Source: Symbiodinium natans (Eukaryota > Sar > Dinophyceae > Suessiales > Symbiodiniaceae). From it: a stretch of DNA of 64,000 nucleotides. The notes below the pieces were generated by a model. That model had not been told where the DNA came from and searched no databases. It was given only the letters and a program-made list of their open reading frames with translations. A program made the position numbers and the translations under genes. Shown in pieces: positions 29,090 through 39,326 of this stretch (position 1 is the first letter of the stretch; the number at the start of each line of letters is the position of its first letter). The stretch is taken from positions 477,001 through 541,000 of the forward strand of contig CAJNDS010001114.1 of the NCBI GenBank assembly GCA_905221605.1, read 5' to 3'.

Positions 29090-29741
29090 AAGTGTCTGGA
29101 GGATCTTGTACTTCAGTGCCTTCACAGGGTCCGAATTCCTTTGCGCAGGAGAGAAGCAGGCCAAGCGGGTCGAAACCCCCAAATTCCTTGATGAGGAAGC
29201 CTGTAACCCCCCCAAAACAGAAGGAATCCTTGGTCAGCAAGCAGTCTGGGGTTTAGGGCCTCGAGTTTAGGGTGTGGGGTTTAGCGTTTAGGGTTTTAGG
29301 TTTCGGGAAGGAAGCCTTGAACTCAGTAAGCATTATAGAGCCCTGAGCTCAAAACCTGCTAGACGAAAAACTGACGGGCCGTCTTGAGCAGCAGCACTGG
29401 TCCCTGAACTCTAAAGACTCAAACCCATGAAGTGTGAAGGTCACCCTCGGGTTCAGGCTTCAGGACAGGAGCAGCTTCTGACCAGGCCTTCCGAAGTAGG
29501 TCACGAGTAGAGTGAGTTGAGTAGACCTAAATCTACATGCTTATCACACTCAAGCACTCCGCAACCCCGGCAAGCCCGATCCCCTGAGTCCTCCCTAAAC
29601 TTAGACTTTGAGAGCTGGTGCCCTAACACCTTGACACCTGGAGGAACCATAGGCCTGCCATTTCCAGCCCAAGGGTTCAGGGGCAAAAACTGAATGTAGG
29701 GTTTTCAGTGGCAGTTGCAAGGCTCCCTCTTTCATTTCCGG

Positions 29742-30671
29742 TCAAAGATTAGCTGTGGCGATTGAGTAATCGCCTTCGGCATCGATGCTGGAGGGATGCT
29801 CGGTGCCTGTGAGCTCTTCGGACCATGTGAGGAACAAGCCCAGGCCGCTGTCGTCTGGAAAGCGGAAAGGCCGCCCACACCCGAAAACCTCTCCGGGCCA
29901 ATCTGGCCATCCCCAACTCTCCTGCAGCCAACTTCGCACCTCTGCGCGGCTCCCGTGTTTGGGCAGCTGGTACTCGCGGCCTCTGTAAAGCACGCAGCCA
30001 CACCTCACCACACGGCAACGGTAGTCTGTCCGCCTGACACGGTACAATCGGCGGCAGTCCTCGTACGGACACGTGACAAGAACTTCCGAGCCCATGGCGA
30101 CCTCAAGCTCCGGCACGCCACGGCAGTAGTCCACAGCGGTCTTGCCCCAGCTGTCTCGTGGAGCCAAGTCTGCCCCGAGCTCACGCAGAACCGATACGAC
30201 CACGGAGCATGCGGCGCGACGGCCCTCATTCTGGCTTGCGACGTAGGCCGCCTGGATGAGCGCCGTCGAGCCGTCCGAGCACTGGGCCTCAAGATCCGCG
30301 CGTCTGGCAGCCAGGCGCCGCACGACCTCTGCAAAGCCGCGCATGGACGCATGGTAAACGGCGGTCACGCCCATAAAGTCTGGCACGTCTGTGGCGCCAG
30401 ATGCAAGCAGCACCTCGACTAGCTCCTCATCCCCGCGAATCGCTGCGAGGGACAAGTCGCTGCCGCCGCACTGGTCCAGGTACCGCTGCCGGGCCTCCGC
30501 GCTGACTTCGGGAGCCTCCAGGCCCTCTAGCAAGCTATGGTAGAGGAGCTTCTGCTGATCCTCGGAATTCATTGGAGAAGTTTGGCGCGAAGACTCGGGC
30601 CCAGCGGCTTCAAACACGTTGGAAGAGAAGATTTGCCACTCCGACGTGCTATAGGCCCCCGAAAGCAACAA
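29742..30671 (-). CDS. ankyrin-repeat protein with C-terminal Cys cluster, intronless frame
   Basis: A 309-codon frame, the longest non-repetitive one in the window. ATG at 30671; an internal Met (30572 region, MNSEDQQKLL) is an alternative start. Residues about 70-190 contain ankyrin-type units: DLSLAAIRGDEELVEVLLAS, then GVTAVYHASMRGFAEVVRRL, then STALIQAAYVASQNEGRRAA and GADLAPRDSWGKTAVDY. Residues about 205-235 hold CPYEDC and CRVVRCGC, four to five Cys in a C-x4-C ... C-x4-C-x-C pattern that may bind zinc. Ankyrin repeats are protein-interaction modules, abundant in dinoflagellate genomes. Lack of introns contrasts with neighbouring genes and suggests a retroposed copy or a large terminal exon; the exon at 30765-30826 could join upstream. 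Confidence 0.85.
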   Translation of the reverse strand: MLLSGAYSTSEWQIFSSNVFEAAGPESSRQTSPMNSEDQQKLLYHSLLEGLEAPEVSAEARQRYLDQCGGSDLSLAAIRGDEELVEVLLASGATDVPDFMGVTAVYHASMRGFAEVVRRLAARRADLEAQCSDGSTALIQAAYVASQNEGRRAACSVVVSVLRELGADLAPRDSWGKTAVDYCRGVPELEVAMGSEVLVTCPYEDCRRLYRVRRTDYRCRVVRCGCVLYRGREYQLPKHGSRAEVRSWLQESWGWPDWPGEVFGCGRPFRFPDDSGLGLFLTWSEELTGTEHPSSIDAEGDYSIATANL

Positions 30672-30764
30672 ACAAATCGGGGAAGAGGTGGTTCATGCAT
30701 GTAGCTGCAATTTCTTTTCTCTATGGGGTGGGGTGCAGAGATCTTGGCTGAACACGAAGCGCAC

Positions 30765-30826
30765 CAGTATCCGGCCCGGGGCGCCCGTCCCTCTTTTGGA
30801 GCAGGCTGATCCGGTCAAGCAGCACC
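30765..30826 (-). CDS. exon upstream of the ankyrin frame
   Basis: After a tcgaag acceptor: VLLDRISLLQKRDGRPGPDT, ending ACTG|GTGCGC (1+20 codons+1). It could be the preceding exon of the ankyrin gene; the linking distance is about 100 bases. Confidence 0.5.
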
Positions 30827-31302
30827 CTTCGACGGTGGAAGGTTTAAGGTTTTGAGATCATTGGCGCATGTTAGAGAACTTGACATATGGTTTGCTTACG
30901 GCTTGAGGCTGAAGCAAGTCTGAGTCATGCAAAATCACAAAACTCAACTGGATATGAAAACTCTCAGTGATGGACAACTTTTGGACCAAGTCGGCTCAGC
31001 CCTTTAGACCCTGCACATACAGCTTCAGTAGATTTCCTGTGTAGGCTGACCTGATCGATTGGACTCTCGCTCCTGGCGTCCTAATCCTGGAGCTTTGGGT
31101 CGTTCCGGATCCCGGCTTGGCGCAGCCCTGTACCCACAACACACACACACACTTTAGGGTTTAGGGCTTAGGGTGGAGGGTTTAGACACACAAAGAACAA
31201 GTACCTGAGATCAGAATGCCGGAAAGCCCATGGCAGGTACTGATCCCCGACTTGAGCTCCGCCCAACCCACCTCCCTCAGCAGACATCCCCCCCCCCCAT
31301 GC

Positions 31303-31401
31303 CTGATGAGGCTCAAGGAGTGCTGGCGCGAGCCAAAAGACATCCGAATGTCCAGCTCGTTCACCTCAAAAGAGAACTCCATCACCAGACCCAAGAGTAG
31401 C
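31303..31401 (-). CDS. exon, unknown product
   Basis: Acceptor ccctag, donor GC (ATCAG|GCATGG). The frame reads LLLGLVMEFSFEVNELDIRM then SFGSRQHSLSLI. Alternating hydrophobic residues suggest beta strands. The plus strand is also open. Confidence 0.55.
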
Positions 31402-31974
31402 CTAGGGGAATACAAAGAGAGTGCCCTTTTTGGTTTAGAGGGGCTTAGAAGGGAACCCAAACCCTACAAAAAGGGAATAAGGATCCCAGGTCATGTCCAC
31501 TCATGATGAAACTCTCATTAACATGAACAGATTCACCCACTAGCCTCCCTTGTGACTTAAACGGTGTTGAAACTGGCCTCGGACGCGTCCGAGTTCCAGA
31601 ATTTCTCATGCTAAGGGGTGTTAGAAATAGCGGGATCAAGACTAGGTCTGAGGGTTTGATGGTTTCCGAGCTTTCGGTTTACGGCGTGCGGTGTAGGCTT
31701 CACGTGCTTCCAGCGCAGAAGGCTTCGGTTTAGGGTTTAGGGGGTTAGGGGTTTAGGGTTTAGGGTTCCTGTGACTCGAAAGACTCACTACTTGTAAACA
31801 TTCCCCAAAACCCGCGCTGTCAACCTGAAGCATTGACAAGAATTCTAAGACACCAAAAGCATCCTCTGCTCTCTGAGCCCTACTTGCCTGAGCCTCACCC
31901 CTGCGGCTTCTGAGCCCTGCAACCTCCAGTGCTGAACCCTACAAGCCCTCAAAAATCCAAAACCATCCGGAGCC

Positions 31975-32040
31975 GGGGCTCGCGGAGTCTCTCCTCCAGC
32001 TCGTTCCGCGGCTCCGGCCGCACAGGGCGGTTAAAGACTC
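31975..32040 (-). CDS. candidate exon, unknown product
   Basis: The frame reads RPEPRNELEERLREPRLRM, a short charged helix. Probably follows exon 32140-32315 in the same gene. Boundaries uncertain. Confidence 0.4.
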
Positions 32041-32139
32041 AGAGTGGCAGAAACGGGGGATATGGGTCCGGGTTCCGGGTCCAAGATCGCTCTGCGGTAG
32101 TTGCCAACCCTCATGCTGCACCGCCCCCCATAGATGGGG

Positions 32140-32315
32140 CCTTGAGAACTGTTGAAGTCCTGATTCCACGATAGCCTTCACTCCCAATAGCTCCTCCTTG
32201 TAGCGTCCGGGCGGCCGAATTCGAAATACTTCCGCAGCCAGGGAGGCGAACGCCTCCTCGGGGGGATTTAGGTTCAAGGCCTCCGGCCTTTGGAAATCGA
32301 AGTGATGAACTTGCA
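32140..32315 (-). CDS. exon, unknown product
   Basis: The frame reads EEAFASLAAEVFRIRPPGRY then KEELLGVKAIVESGLQQFSR, preceded by PEALNLNPP. Good amphipathic helices and GC-rich third positions. It belongs to a 127-codon ATG frame; probable acceptor tccaaag near 32290. No family identified. Confidence 0.6.
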
Positions 32316-32322
32316 GTTCCAA

Positions 32323-32391
32323 CCCTAAACCCTAAACCCTAAACCCTAAACCCTAAACCCTAAACCCTAAACCCTAAACCCTAAACCCTGC
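32323..32391 (-). repeat. interstitial telomere-like array
   Basis: About nine perfect CCCTAAA units. Confidence 0.95.
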
Positions 32392-32685
32392 AGGGTCCCA
32401 TGGACGTCCTCGAACCCAGAGTCCCTTTTAGGCACGAGCTAAGTCAAGGCAGCGGAGTCGTCCCTGTGTAAGGATGGATACTCAGCGAGGTTCATGTATC
32501 CGATAGCACTTGCGCAGGCAACAGAACACGATGCACATCCTCAGCTTTGGAATCCGCTCGAATGGCAAAAGCAACTGTCACCAACATTCCCCACTTTGAG
32601 CGAACCATGCTCCAGAAGAACATTCTTTAGGGTTCGGGGTGCTCGGAAACCCCCAGAAGGGTTTCTGCTACTTTCTCCCCCTTAC

Positions 32686-32748
32686 CCTTTCGAGGCGAGC
32701 AGCGCTCTTCGCCACCAGAACTCCCGCCAGGGCTCGCAGATCGCGTAC
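32686..32748 (-). CDS. exon, unknown product
   Basis: Exactly 21 codons, phase 0: VRDLRALAGVLVAKSAARLE then R, between agctcag and AGG|GTAAGG. Both splice sites fit the general consensus well. Helix. The next island (32510-32625) is open on both strands. Confidence 0.7.
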
Positions 32749-32767
32749 CTGAGCTTGGGCTGATGTT

Positions 32768-32860
32768 CCGAAATTCGGGGAGGGTACCTTATTGGGGTCC
32801 TTCTTTTTTAAAGGAATCCTACTATTTGGGGGTCTATGTTGGGGGTCCCCTATTTTCGGA
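32768..32860. mobile_element. MITE-like family C, copy 1
   Basis: Ends CCGAAATTCGGGG and CCCCTATTTTCGG are imperfect inverted repeats. The core ACCTTATTGGGGTCCTT and AATCCTACTATTTGGGGGTC recur at 38179, 47350, 52806 and (reversed) 56748. Confidence 0.7.
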
Positions 32861-33066
32861 AACCCTCATGTTGAGCAAGGTTTAAGTCTTCAGGACTTTT
32901 CGGGCTTTCGGGGCCTATTGACGGCTTCGTTTATTGACTTATTGACGGCTTCGTTTAGGGCGTATCGGGCGAGCTGTACAGCAATCAGAACGTAGGGTTT
33001 TCGGGTAGGTTGAGAGGAGCTGTCAGGAAGCGCAGATTGCGATTCAGCCGTCGGAAATACGCCTAC

Positions 33067-33124
33067 GGTTGAAGAGTTCAGGGCAGGTCGGCTGCCAGAT
33101 GATTTGGGCTTCGTTTTGAGAGAA
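33067..33124 (-). CDS. exon, unknown product
   Basis: Acceptor acttgcag, donor AACC|GTAGGC; the frame reads FSQNEAQIIWQPTCPELFN (19 codons+1). A same-strand candidate lies upstream at 33370-33458 (LDRRIDSMRLFQKLLVRSFR). Confidence 0.55.
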
Positions 33125-33597
33125 CTGCAAGTAGCTTCCGCTGTTCAGGCTTTGTGTTCTTGTTGGTTGAACCATGTTGAAGTGGCTCCAAGGCACTTTT
33201 CCGTGAATGAGGAATGCTTCAACACAAAGCAAGCCCTAAACACTCCGGTTCATTCTACAGACCCTCTCTGCCATCTGTGTCCCGGCTGCGGGGGACAGCA
33301 GTAGCTGCCTTCGTGCTCGAACCTGCGCCAGCCTCGGTGAACTGTCCTATCGGGTTAGCTCTTAGAGGGGCTTTTCCGCTTTGATTCTGCTGTCCACGTC
33401 GAAAACTCCGCACAAGAAGCTTCTGGAACAACCGCATGGAGTCAATCCGTCGATCCAATTCAAGGTTTAGCAGAAAAGTGCTACCTCAATTTGTACTCTA
33501 AATTCAGCCACTGAGCGGAACGTCAGCGGCGGACGCATGGCACACGAGATGCCGAATGGCCCGGGGGGGATGGCCCGGCTTTCTTGGGCGGGGGGAG

Positions 33598-33715
33598 GGG
33601 TTTAGGGTTTATGGGGGTTTTAGGCTTTATGGGGGCTTATGGGGTTTTATAGGGGTTTGGGTTTATGGGGTTTATGGTGTTTATGGGGTTTATGGGGGTT
33701 ATGGGGGTTGTGGGG
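33598..33715 (+). repeat. degenerate TTTATGGGG-type tandem
   Basis: GTTTATGGGG, TTTATGGTG and TTATGGGGG units derived from the telomere-like motif by substitution. Confidence 0.8.
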
Positions 33716-34165
33716 TGGAAGATCTGGGACCCATTTCTGGTCTTAAGGCTTTCGGCGGGAGATGCTGTCAGACTTCAGAGTCGGATTCGACATCAGGCCC
33801 CGGCTGAAGCGACTGTCATTTTGGAGTGGAGCCCGCGCGTTTTTCGACAGGCCCGGACGTGCCCCTGCGTCCTACTTTTCTTTGTGCCTGCACATAAAGA
33901 AGTGATGTTCGGAATGTTTTGGAACGTTCGAGATGTTCGGAACTTGAGGCGCCTGTGACGCCTTTGAGCCGTAGCATGGGTGCAAGCAACTTGGGCAGTT
34001 GAAGGCGACTCTTACAAGGGTAACATAGGGATTATGTCCTTTTTTTTTGGAGCTTGTAAGCAAATAGTAGTAGATCGACCTAATTCGAGAGAGAGGAGAG
34101 AAAAAAAGGGTGCCCTCCCCAACCTGAACCTCCAAGTCTGGGCTGCGCACAGCTGACAAGGAGCT

Positions 34166-34258
34166 CTACAGGGCTTGGGGTCGGGTGGACAGATGGGCCT
34201 GGATCAGGGGATCGAGTTTGGGATACGAGTCCTGCCACGCAACCTCTTTGTCTTCCAT
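34166..34258 (-). CDS. small frame with ATG, candidate exon
   Basis: MEDKEVAWQDSYPKLDPLIQ then AHLSTRPQAL and TAG (30 codons). Protein-like; the frame extends upstream of the Met (KAYTSSAAA), so it may be an internal exon. The next island, 34410-34505, is open on minus (KAPLDALAKLGRRALLGEAG) and on plus. Confidence 0.5.
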   Translation of the reverse strand: MEDKEVAWQDSYPKLDPLIQAHLSTRPQAL

Positions 34259-34964
34259 GGCTGCTGCAGAGCTTGTGTAGGCTTTCCCTGGTAGCCCCTT
34301 CATGTCGAAAGCATACATCCCCTAATCATGCTACTGCCCCCTTTTCGCCCGCAGGAGCTGCTCTCTTGCACCAGACCATCCAGCTACACTTTTGTGACAT
34401 GAAACCACAAACCCCCGAGTCCAACGTCTCAGGTCCCGCCTCTCCCAGTAGTGCTCGGCGCCCGAGCTTTGCCAGGGCATCCAGCGGGGCCTTGGGCTGC
34501 ACAGAGGATCACAAAGAACACCTCCTTCTGACGGCGGGCTTGCCCTGGTGTTTGGCAGTGTTGGCTGCTTTCATCTACTTGGCAGGGCCCCTTTAGTGAT
34601 GGAGTTCAGAGGGTGCAATGCTTCTGCCCTGTGGCAACGGCCTTAAATCCCAAAAGCCCCGGCGACCCCTGCAAAACCTAAACCCAACCGCCCGCTGGCA
34701 AGCCTGAAGCCCCTGTAAACGACCCTTCCGGCAAGGTTTCAGGCGCCTCGGAACCTGAAATCATCTTAAATCCACCCCAAGGGTTCCCAGACCCTTGCCG
34801 GCTTCTTGTGGTCCAACCGGGCCCCCGCACCCGCATCACCGAGGGCTCCAGTTGGGCCTCATAGGTCATCAGGCGGCTGAGAACGGTCGGAAACTTCTTA
34901 TAGGTCTGGCACACTTCAAGAAGGGTCAGCCGGAAAGCACAAACCCTATGACCCTATAAGCCCT

Positions 34965-35033
34965 CAATTCCACATGACATGTTGGGCCCCTGGCGCGGAC
35001 GACAAGGCTTTGCTCGAGAAAGTTTCCCATGTC
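34965..35033 (-). CDS. candidate exon, unknown product
   Basis: A strong acceptor (tgcccctgcgcgttgcag) precedes DMGNFLEQSLVVRARGPTCH. The plus strand is open too and reads ADDKALLEKVSHVLQRAGAV, so the strand is unresolved. CA and TG microsatellites lie at 35072-35092 and 35597-35637. Confidence 0.45.
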
Positions 35034-35659
35034 CTGCAACGCGCAGGGGCAGTCAGCACGGGTGCAAAAGACACACACACACACACACACACTCTCTCAA
35101 AAAGGCATCCGAACCACCTTAAGGAGGTGCCCCGGAACAGGATGCTCTCTTGGGCGGTCCCCATCTCCGACACGGACGACCAAAGTCACCTCTTGATCGT
35201 TCCTGCGAAGACTTGTTCAAGGGGGCTGGGGTTCGATTCAGGGTGCAAAGGCCACACGCAAGGGTTCATGGTTATCTGCTTCTCAGATTCTCTCTCCTTG
35301 AGTAACAGCATGATCCAGTATAGCAGACAGCAAAAGGCCGCGCAAGCCCGTTCTAGTCTGGGACTCCAGGAGAGTCCCTTTCCTTCCACCAACCAGGCGG
35401 ATAAGCCAAATCGACCCCGACTGAAACCGGCCGCCTTGGATTCTACCGAAGCTCCAGAAATACTCAAGTGTCAAGTCCATTCACATTCAGTTCTCGTCAG
35501 TTCCCTGTCCGATATTCATCAACGCGGAAATGGGGGGCCTCTCCAGCACCGGCCCGGTGACGCATAACGAGAGGCCTCTCACGGTGAGCTCTCTGTCTGT
35601 GTGTCTGTCTGTGTCTGTCTGTCTGTCTGTCTGTGTGTTTGCTTAGAGTCCATACAGGT

Positions 35660-35850
35660 TGGATCACTTAAAGGTCTGGACCTGTTTTTGCCCTCTGAGC
35701 ATCCTTGCAAATTCTGACGTGCGTTTTGAACACTCGGGGACGGGACTGATGTCTCAAGCATCAAGATCGATGTGCCGCGCTGCACCAGCAACGTGAAATC
35801 AACTGCAGTGGCCCCAATGAGCTTCTTGCGCCGGATATTAGGAAATGACT
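35660..35850 (-). CDS. exon(s), unknown product
   Basis: The frame reads RRKKLIGATAVDFTLLVQRG then TSILMLETSVPSPSVQNARQ and NLQGCSEGKNR. Protein-like throughout, and the opposite strand is less convincing. Boundaries not fixed. Confidence 0.55.
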
Positions 35851-36179
35851 CGCATGCTTACAGACATCTCGAGAGCTAGACCTCGAATGAGTCCGGAGAT
35901 TGAGCACCACGTCGTTCGTTGGACAGAGAGGATGCAGCTGTAACTCCGCAGCGGGTTTAGGTGTGTATCGTTTCGCCCATGGCAACTCACATCTTAACCA
36001 CCTCCTTCCACACGGGCTGCTGTCAGTGTATGTTTCGGACTCCGACTGCAAGAATGTGTCTTGGCGTCACACCGGCGCCACGCAGCTTACAATTTCAACA
36101 AAGTATCCGTATCTTGCGAATGAATGTTTCTGACGAGAACGACCTGAGCCCATCCCCTCAACTTTGCATTCTATAGATT

Positions 36180-36310
36180 TTGTCTGTGCATGATCCAAAA
36201 AGCGGAATATCATCACCACGACTTGACTCCTTTCCGACCTGGGATTCAAGTCGTCATCGACAAAGGCAAGACAAGTATCGCACAACTGCTGTAGCGCTGC
36301 TTGCTGACGC
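36180..36310 (-). CDS. candidate exon, unknown product
   Basis: Part of a 227-codon ATG frame: LQQLCDTCLAFVDDDLNPRS then ERSQVVVMIFRFLDHAQTK. Only this part looks protein-like; the upstream half is the repeat at 36340-36640. Confidence 0.5.
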
Positions 36311-36339
36311 AAGCCGTGGCTGTTGGTTCCTGGACTCCG

Positions 36340-36640
36340 CGCTTTGAGCATGAGGCTCCTTGGACAGAGCAGACGCGATCGGCTCTCAGGACGGGAGCAG
36401 AACAACTTGGGTGCTTCCGGGACAGAAAAAAGGCGGAGCAAACTTGACATGTACACTGTACATTTTGTGTTTGGGCTCTGGGACGAAGCAAAACCCAGCG
36501 GACCAGCCTTGACATGCACGCTTCGCGCTTGGAGGCTTGCAGAACAGCTGCACCAGACTTTGACATGAATGCTTGGAGACCCCCGGACAGAGCAGAACCA
36601 AGCAGGCCGAACTTGACATGAAAACTTTGGGCCCCTCAAG
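36340..36640. repeat. degenerate tandem repeat, period about 70
   Basis: Four diverged units sharing GGACAGAGCAGA or GGGACGAAGCAAA, then CTTGACATG and GCTTGGGC-type text. Similar phrases occur at 41405-41475 (GACTTCGACATGAGATT) and near 59047. Confidence 0.7.
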
Positions 36641-36811
36641 AAGCAAACGAGGATCATGGCATTCTTCAAACTGTTTCTCCTTAAGCGCGCTCTAAGAACT
36701 TTCCGAAGCCCTGAACCCCAAACTTCCAAACTATGGCGAAACCTTTCCATAAACTCATCAACCCGGAAATATCGCCTGGGAGGCCCCTGGGAACCCTTCG
36801 ACCATTCATCC

Positions 36812-36884
36812 TAAACCCTAAACCCTAAACCCTAAACCCTAAACCCTAAACCCTAAACCCTAAACCCTAAACCCTAAACCCTAG
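36812..36884 (-). repeat. interstitial telomere-like array
   Basis: About ten CCCTAAA units; TTTAGGG in minus sense just inside the donor of the next exon. Confidence 0.95.
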
Positions 36885-36901
36885 GCTTTCTCCGGTGCTA
36901 C

Positions 36902-36975
36902 GGCCCTCTGGGACCCCCGGCTCAACTCCGTAGGCCGCGACGAGCGCAGCACGCCCTTGGCGGGGCCTCGGTACT
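36902..36975 (-). CDS. exon, unknown product
   Basis: The frame reads YRGPAKGVLRSSRPTELSRG then SQRA, ending at GCC|GTAGCA. Basic and Ser-rich. Telomere-like arrays on both sides. Confidence 0.6.
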
Positions 36976-37004
36976 CTCAAGGTTCTTCTTGCTTAAGGCT
37001 CTGA

Positions 37005-37140
37005 GGGGTTTAGGGTTTAGGGTTTAGGGTTTAGGGCTCTTAGGGGTTTGGGGTTTAGGGTTTAGGGTTCAGGGTTTAGGGCTCTTAGGGGTTTTGGGTT
37101 TAGGGTTTCGGGCTTAGGGCTCTTAGGGGTTTAGGGTTGA
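37005..37140 (+). repeat. telomere-like array with AGGGGTTTA interruptions
   Basis: Blocks of TTTAGGG separated four times by the phrase GGGCTCTTAGGGGTTT, making a higher-order unit of about 50 bases. Confidence 0.9.
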
Positions 37141-37147
37141 GGGTCAC

Positions 37148-37220
37148 CCGGTTCAAGGAGTGCGCAGATGTCCAAGATGGCCTCCCGTTGCTGTGCCCTG
37201 GCCCCCAAAACAAGATTCAC
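37148..37220 (-). CDS. exon, unknown product
   Basis: Between cgagag and CCGG|GTGACC the frame reads VNLVLGARAQQREAILDICA then LLEP (24 codons+1). Amphipathic helix. Splice-like ends are good. Confidence 0.7.
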
Positions 37221-37365
37221 CTCTCGATTTGTGGTAGGATTGTATATACTCCGTAAGGTTACAACCCTAAACCCTAAACCTTAAAGGCTATCTTCTCAGC
37301 TACTAGGAATCAGAATGGCAGCTTAAACTGCAGTTTAGGGTTTAGGGCTTAGAAGTTTAGGGAAG

Positions 37366-37653
37366 CTGTCAGTGCAAGTTTTCCCGGGGCGCGGGGAGCG
37401 GCTGAAGCTTGAGAGAGCGCCATCCCGGGGACGCGTAAAGCAGACACCTGTTTACAAAGGAAGGGTGCTGGCAGCGGCACAGCCGCCCGATGCTCCACCC
37501 CTGTACACCTCTGTACAGCTTGAACCTGAAACTCCCCCTACGCCGCAAGCCGAAGAAACTGTGAGGCTTTGCGGGCTTCAACGTCTTGAGTACTGGGAGC
37601 TTTTTTTGGGGTGTACCACAGCCCCAAAGCAGACGTTTAGGCTGCGGTTTTGA
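37366..37653 (+). CDS. open frame, possible exon
   Basis: 93-codon ATG frame; the segment VLAAAQPPDAPPLYTSVQLE then PETPPTPQAEETVRLCGLQR is protein-like. No splice boundary or motif fixes it. Confidence 0.3.
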   Translation: MSVQVFPGRGERLKLERAPSRGRVKQTPVYKGRVLAAAQPPDAPPLYTSVQLEPETPPTPQAEETVRLCGLQRLEYWELFLGCTTAPKQTFRLRF

Positions 37654-37842
37654 GCTGCAAGACGACCTACAGCCTCGACTGTCTACTGGATGCCTTCAGG
37701 TGGAGGGCTTTGGGCTTTGGCTGCTTCAGGGACGGGGATGAGCCCTTACAACGTAGTTGCTCGCAGTAAAGCATGCGGTTCTCCAGATGGCCGAAGCTCA
37801 CTTTCGCCGGTGCCGGGCTTGCTCCGGCGCTACGCATGATGT

Positions 37843-37946
37843 GTTGGGATGTTCCCCCATATACGAACAGTCCTGAATAGGCGGGATTATAATGGGGGGG
37901 GGGGTACTATAATCCCTATCAAGGGCTGTTAGTTTAAGGGATGCTA
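37843..37946. mobile_element. MITE-like family A, copy 3
   Basis: TTGGGATGTTCCCCCATATACGAACAG at the left, in pieces, and CTATCAAGGGCTGTTAG at the right, with a G-run in the centre. The right terminus is degraded. Confidence 0.7.
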
Positions 37947-37990
37947 TGTCAGAACGTGTTGAAGCCCTGGCCGCCCTCGCTGTGTCTATC

Positions 37991-38077
37991 GCTCTGCAAA
38001 TCGGCCGGTGACGGACAGCATGTGGCTCACGGCCTGCGTGTCCCGCTCCCAGGGTCTGAGAATCTTTAGCATCGTGA
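37991..38077 (-). CDS. exon, unknown product
   Basis: After a cccacag acceptor: TMLKILRPWERDTQAVSHML then SVTGRFAE, with a GA donor (AGAGC|GATAGA). Helical. A better reading than the 114-codon ATG frame that overlaps it. Confidence 0.65.
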
Positions 38078-38469
38078 CTGTGGGCGCACCCCAAGAACTG
38101 AGAAAAACAACTCAAGCCCATCCATCGAGCCCAAAACCCCAAACAACTTACCCCATTCCCACAATGTAAGCTACGACACCTACTATTTGGGGGTTTTCAT
38201 ATTGGGTTTTCCCCTGTTTTCGTAAACCTCTGACTTACCAACATCATGCATCGCATCTCGCAATCTTCGGCCTTCGGAGGCATCCTAAGCCTTGGGCATG
38301 TGACTTTGGCTGAGAAAATTGTAGAGCTGGTGCCTGAAGCATTTAACTCAGGCATGTGGGTTTAGGGTTTAGGGTTTAGGGTTTAGGGTTTAGGGTTTCG
38401 GGTTCAGGGTTCAGGGTTTAGGGACTGTGGGGTGTAGTGAGGGTTGTGGGGGATCGATGGGTTCAGGGT

Positions 38470-38571
38470 CTTGCAAGAGGGACAGCTGTCGCGGCCTTCC
38501 TTCCCTTTAAATCTTCCCAGGAAAGGGGAGCGCCGGCTATTCTGAAGCATCTCGGCAATGCGAATTTCCAT
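38470..38571 (-). CDS. exon candidate with CPSC
   Basis: The frame reads MEIRIAEMLQNSRRSPFLGR then FKGKEGRDSCPSCKTL. A C-P-x-C pair near the end could be half of a zinc site. A Met is present but the frame is open upstream. Confidence 0.6.
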
Positions 38572-39217
38572 CGGGATTGGGGGAAGTGATTGCAGACCAA
38601 ACTCAAGTAGTAGGTAGCTGGAATTCGGGCCTGGCCATGGGGTCCAAACAACCTAGTTGGGGCGAACATACTGCTAGGATGGCTACGGTTTTGTGGATCA
38701 ATCTGTCGGTACAGGGTTTGCGGGGCCTCGTCTACTGTCTGACAGTACTTTTACTTTTCAGGACCTTCGCACGTCACTTCGCCGCACCCCGGTTTCAACG
38801 AGCCTATATCACGTGTACTCAGTGTACTTAAAATTTGTACAGAGCTGCGCCGAATGAAGCGATGGCTGCCGGCCCGGCTGCGCCGCCCGGCCTGCGACTG
38901 GCGCGAACACGCGGACCGATACCCTGAAAGCCTTTGAAACACCTCTCCGGAAGCCATCTGTAAACCTGAGTAACACTTCTGTTTAAACCCAGATTTAGAC
39001 TTCACTTAATGCCTTGAACGCGGGACGATGATCGGATGATTCGTCCAGTTCTGTCGTCGTGTTTTCGGGTAAACCGGTAAACGCCTACTTAGTTGTTCTG
39101 TGTAACCCCTTCTAAGTTGGGAAGGCCAGAGAACTTCTGTGCCTAAAGAGGTAGCTCCCTTTCCCCCCCGAGACGGTGGGATCATTGGGATCTTCTGGTT
39201 CCGCTCTGCTGGTTCTT

Positions 39218-39326
39218 AAAGGAGGGGGGGTTCATAGGGCCAGGTACCTATAGGGAAGCTGAGGGAGTAGTGGGGTGTATTCGGGAACCTTGGGTTACAT
39301 ACCCCCCTCGAACCTCCCTCCCTTAC
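39218..39326. mobile_element. MITE-like family E, copy 1
   Basis: Imperfect inverted ends AAAGGAGGGGGGTTCA and TCGAACCTCCCTCCCTTA; shares GGGAACCTTGGGTT with the copy at 41261-41349. The stretch 38600-39760 has no other feature I can support apart from a GA tract (39517-39545). Confidence 0.7.

Noticed and set aside
33556-33807. Gly/Tyr/Val repeat protein (GVYGVYGVYGGYGG)
   Set aside because: It is the translation of a degenerate TTTATGGGG tandem derived from telomere-like repeats.
36067-36750. 227-codon minus-strand ATG frame as a single protein
   Set aside because: Half of it is a degenerate tandem repeat; only the last third looks protein-like and is listed separately.
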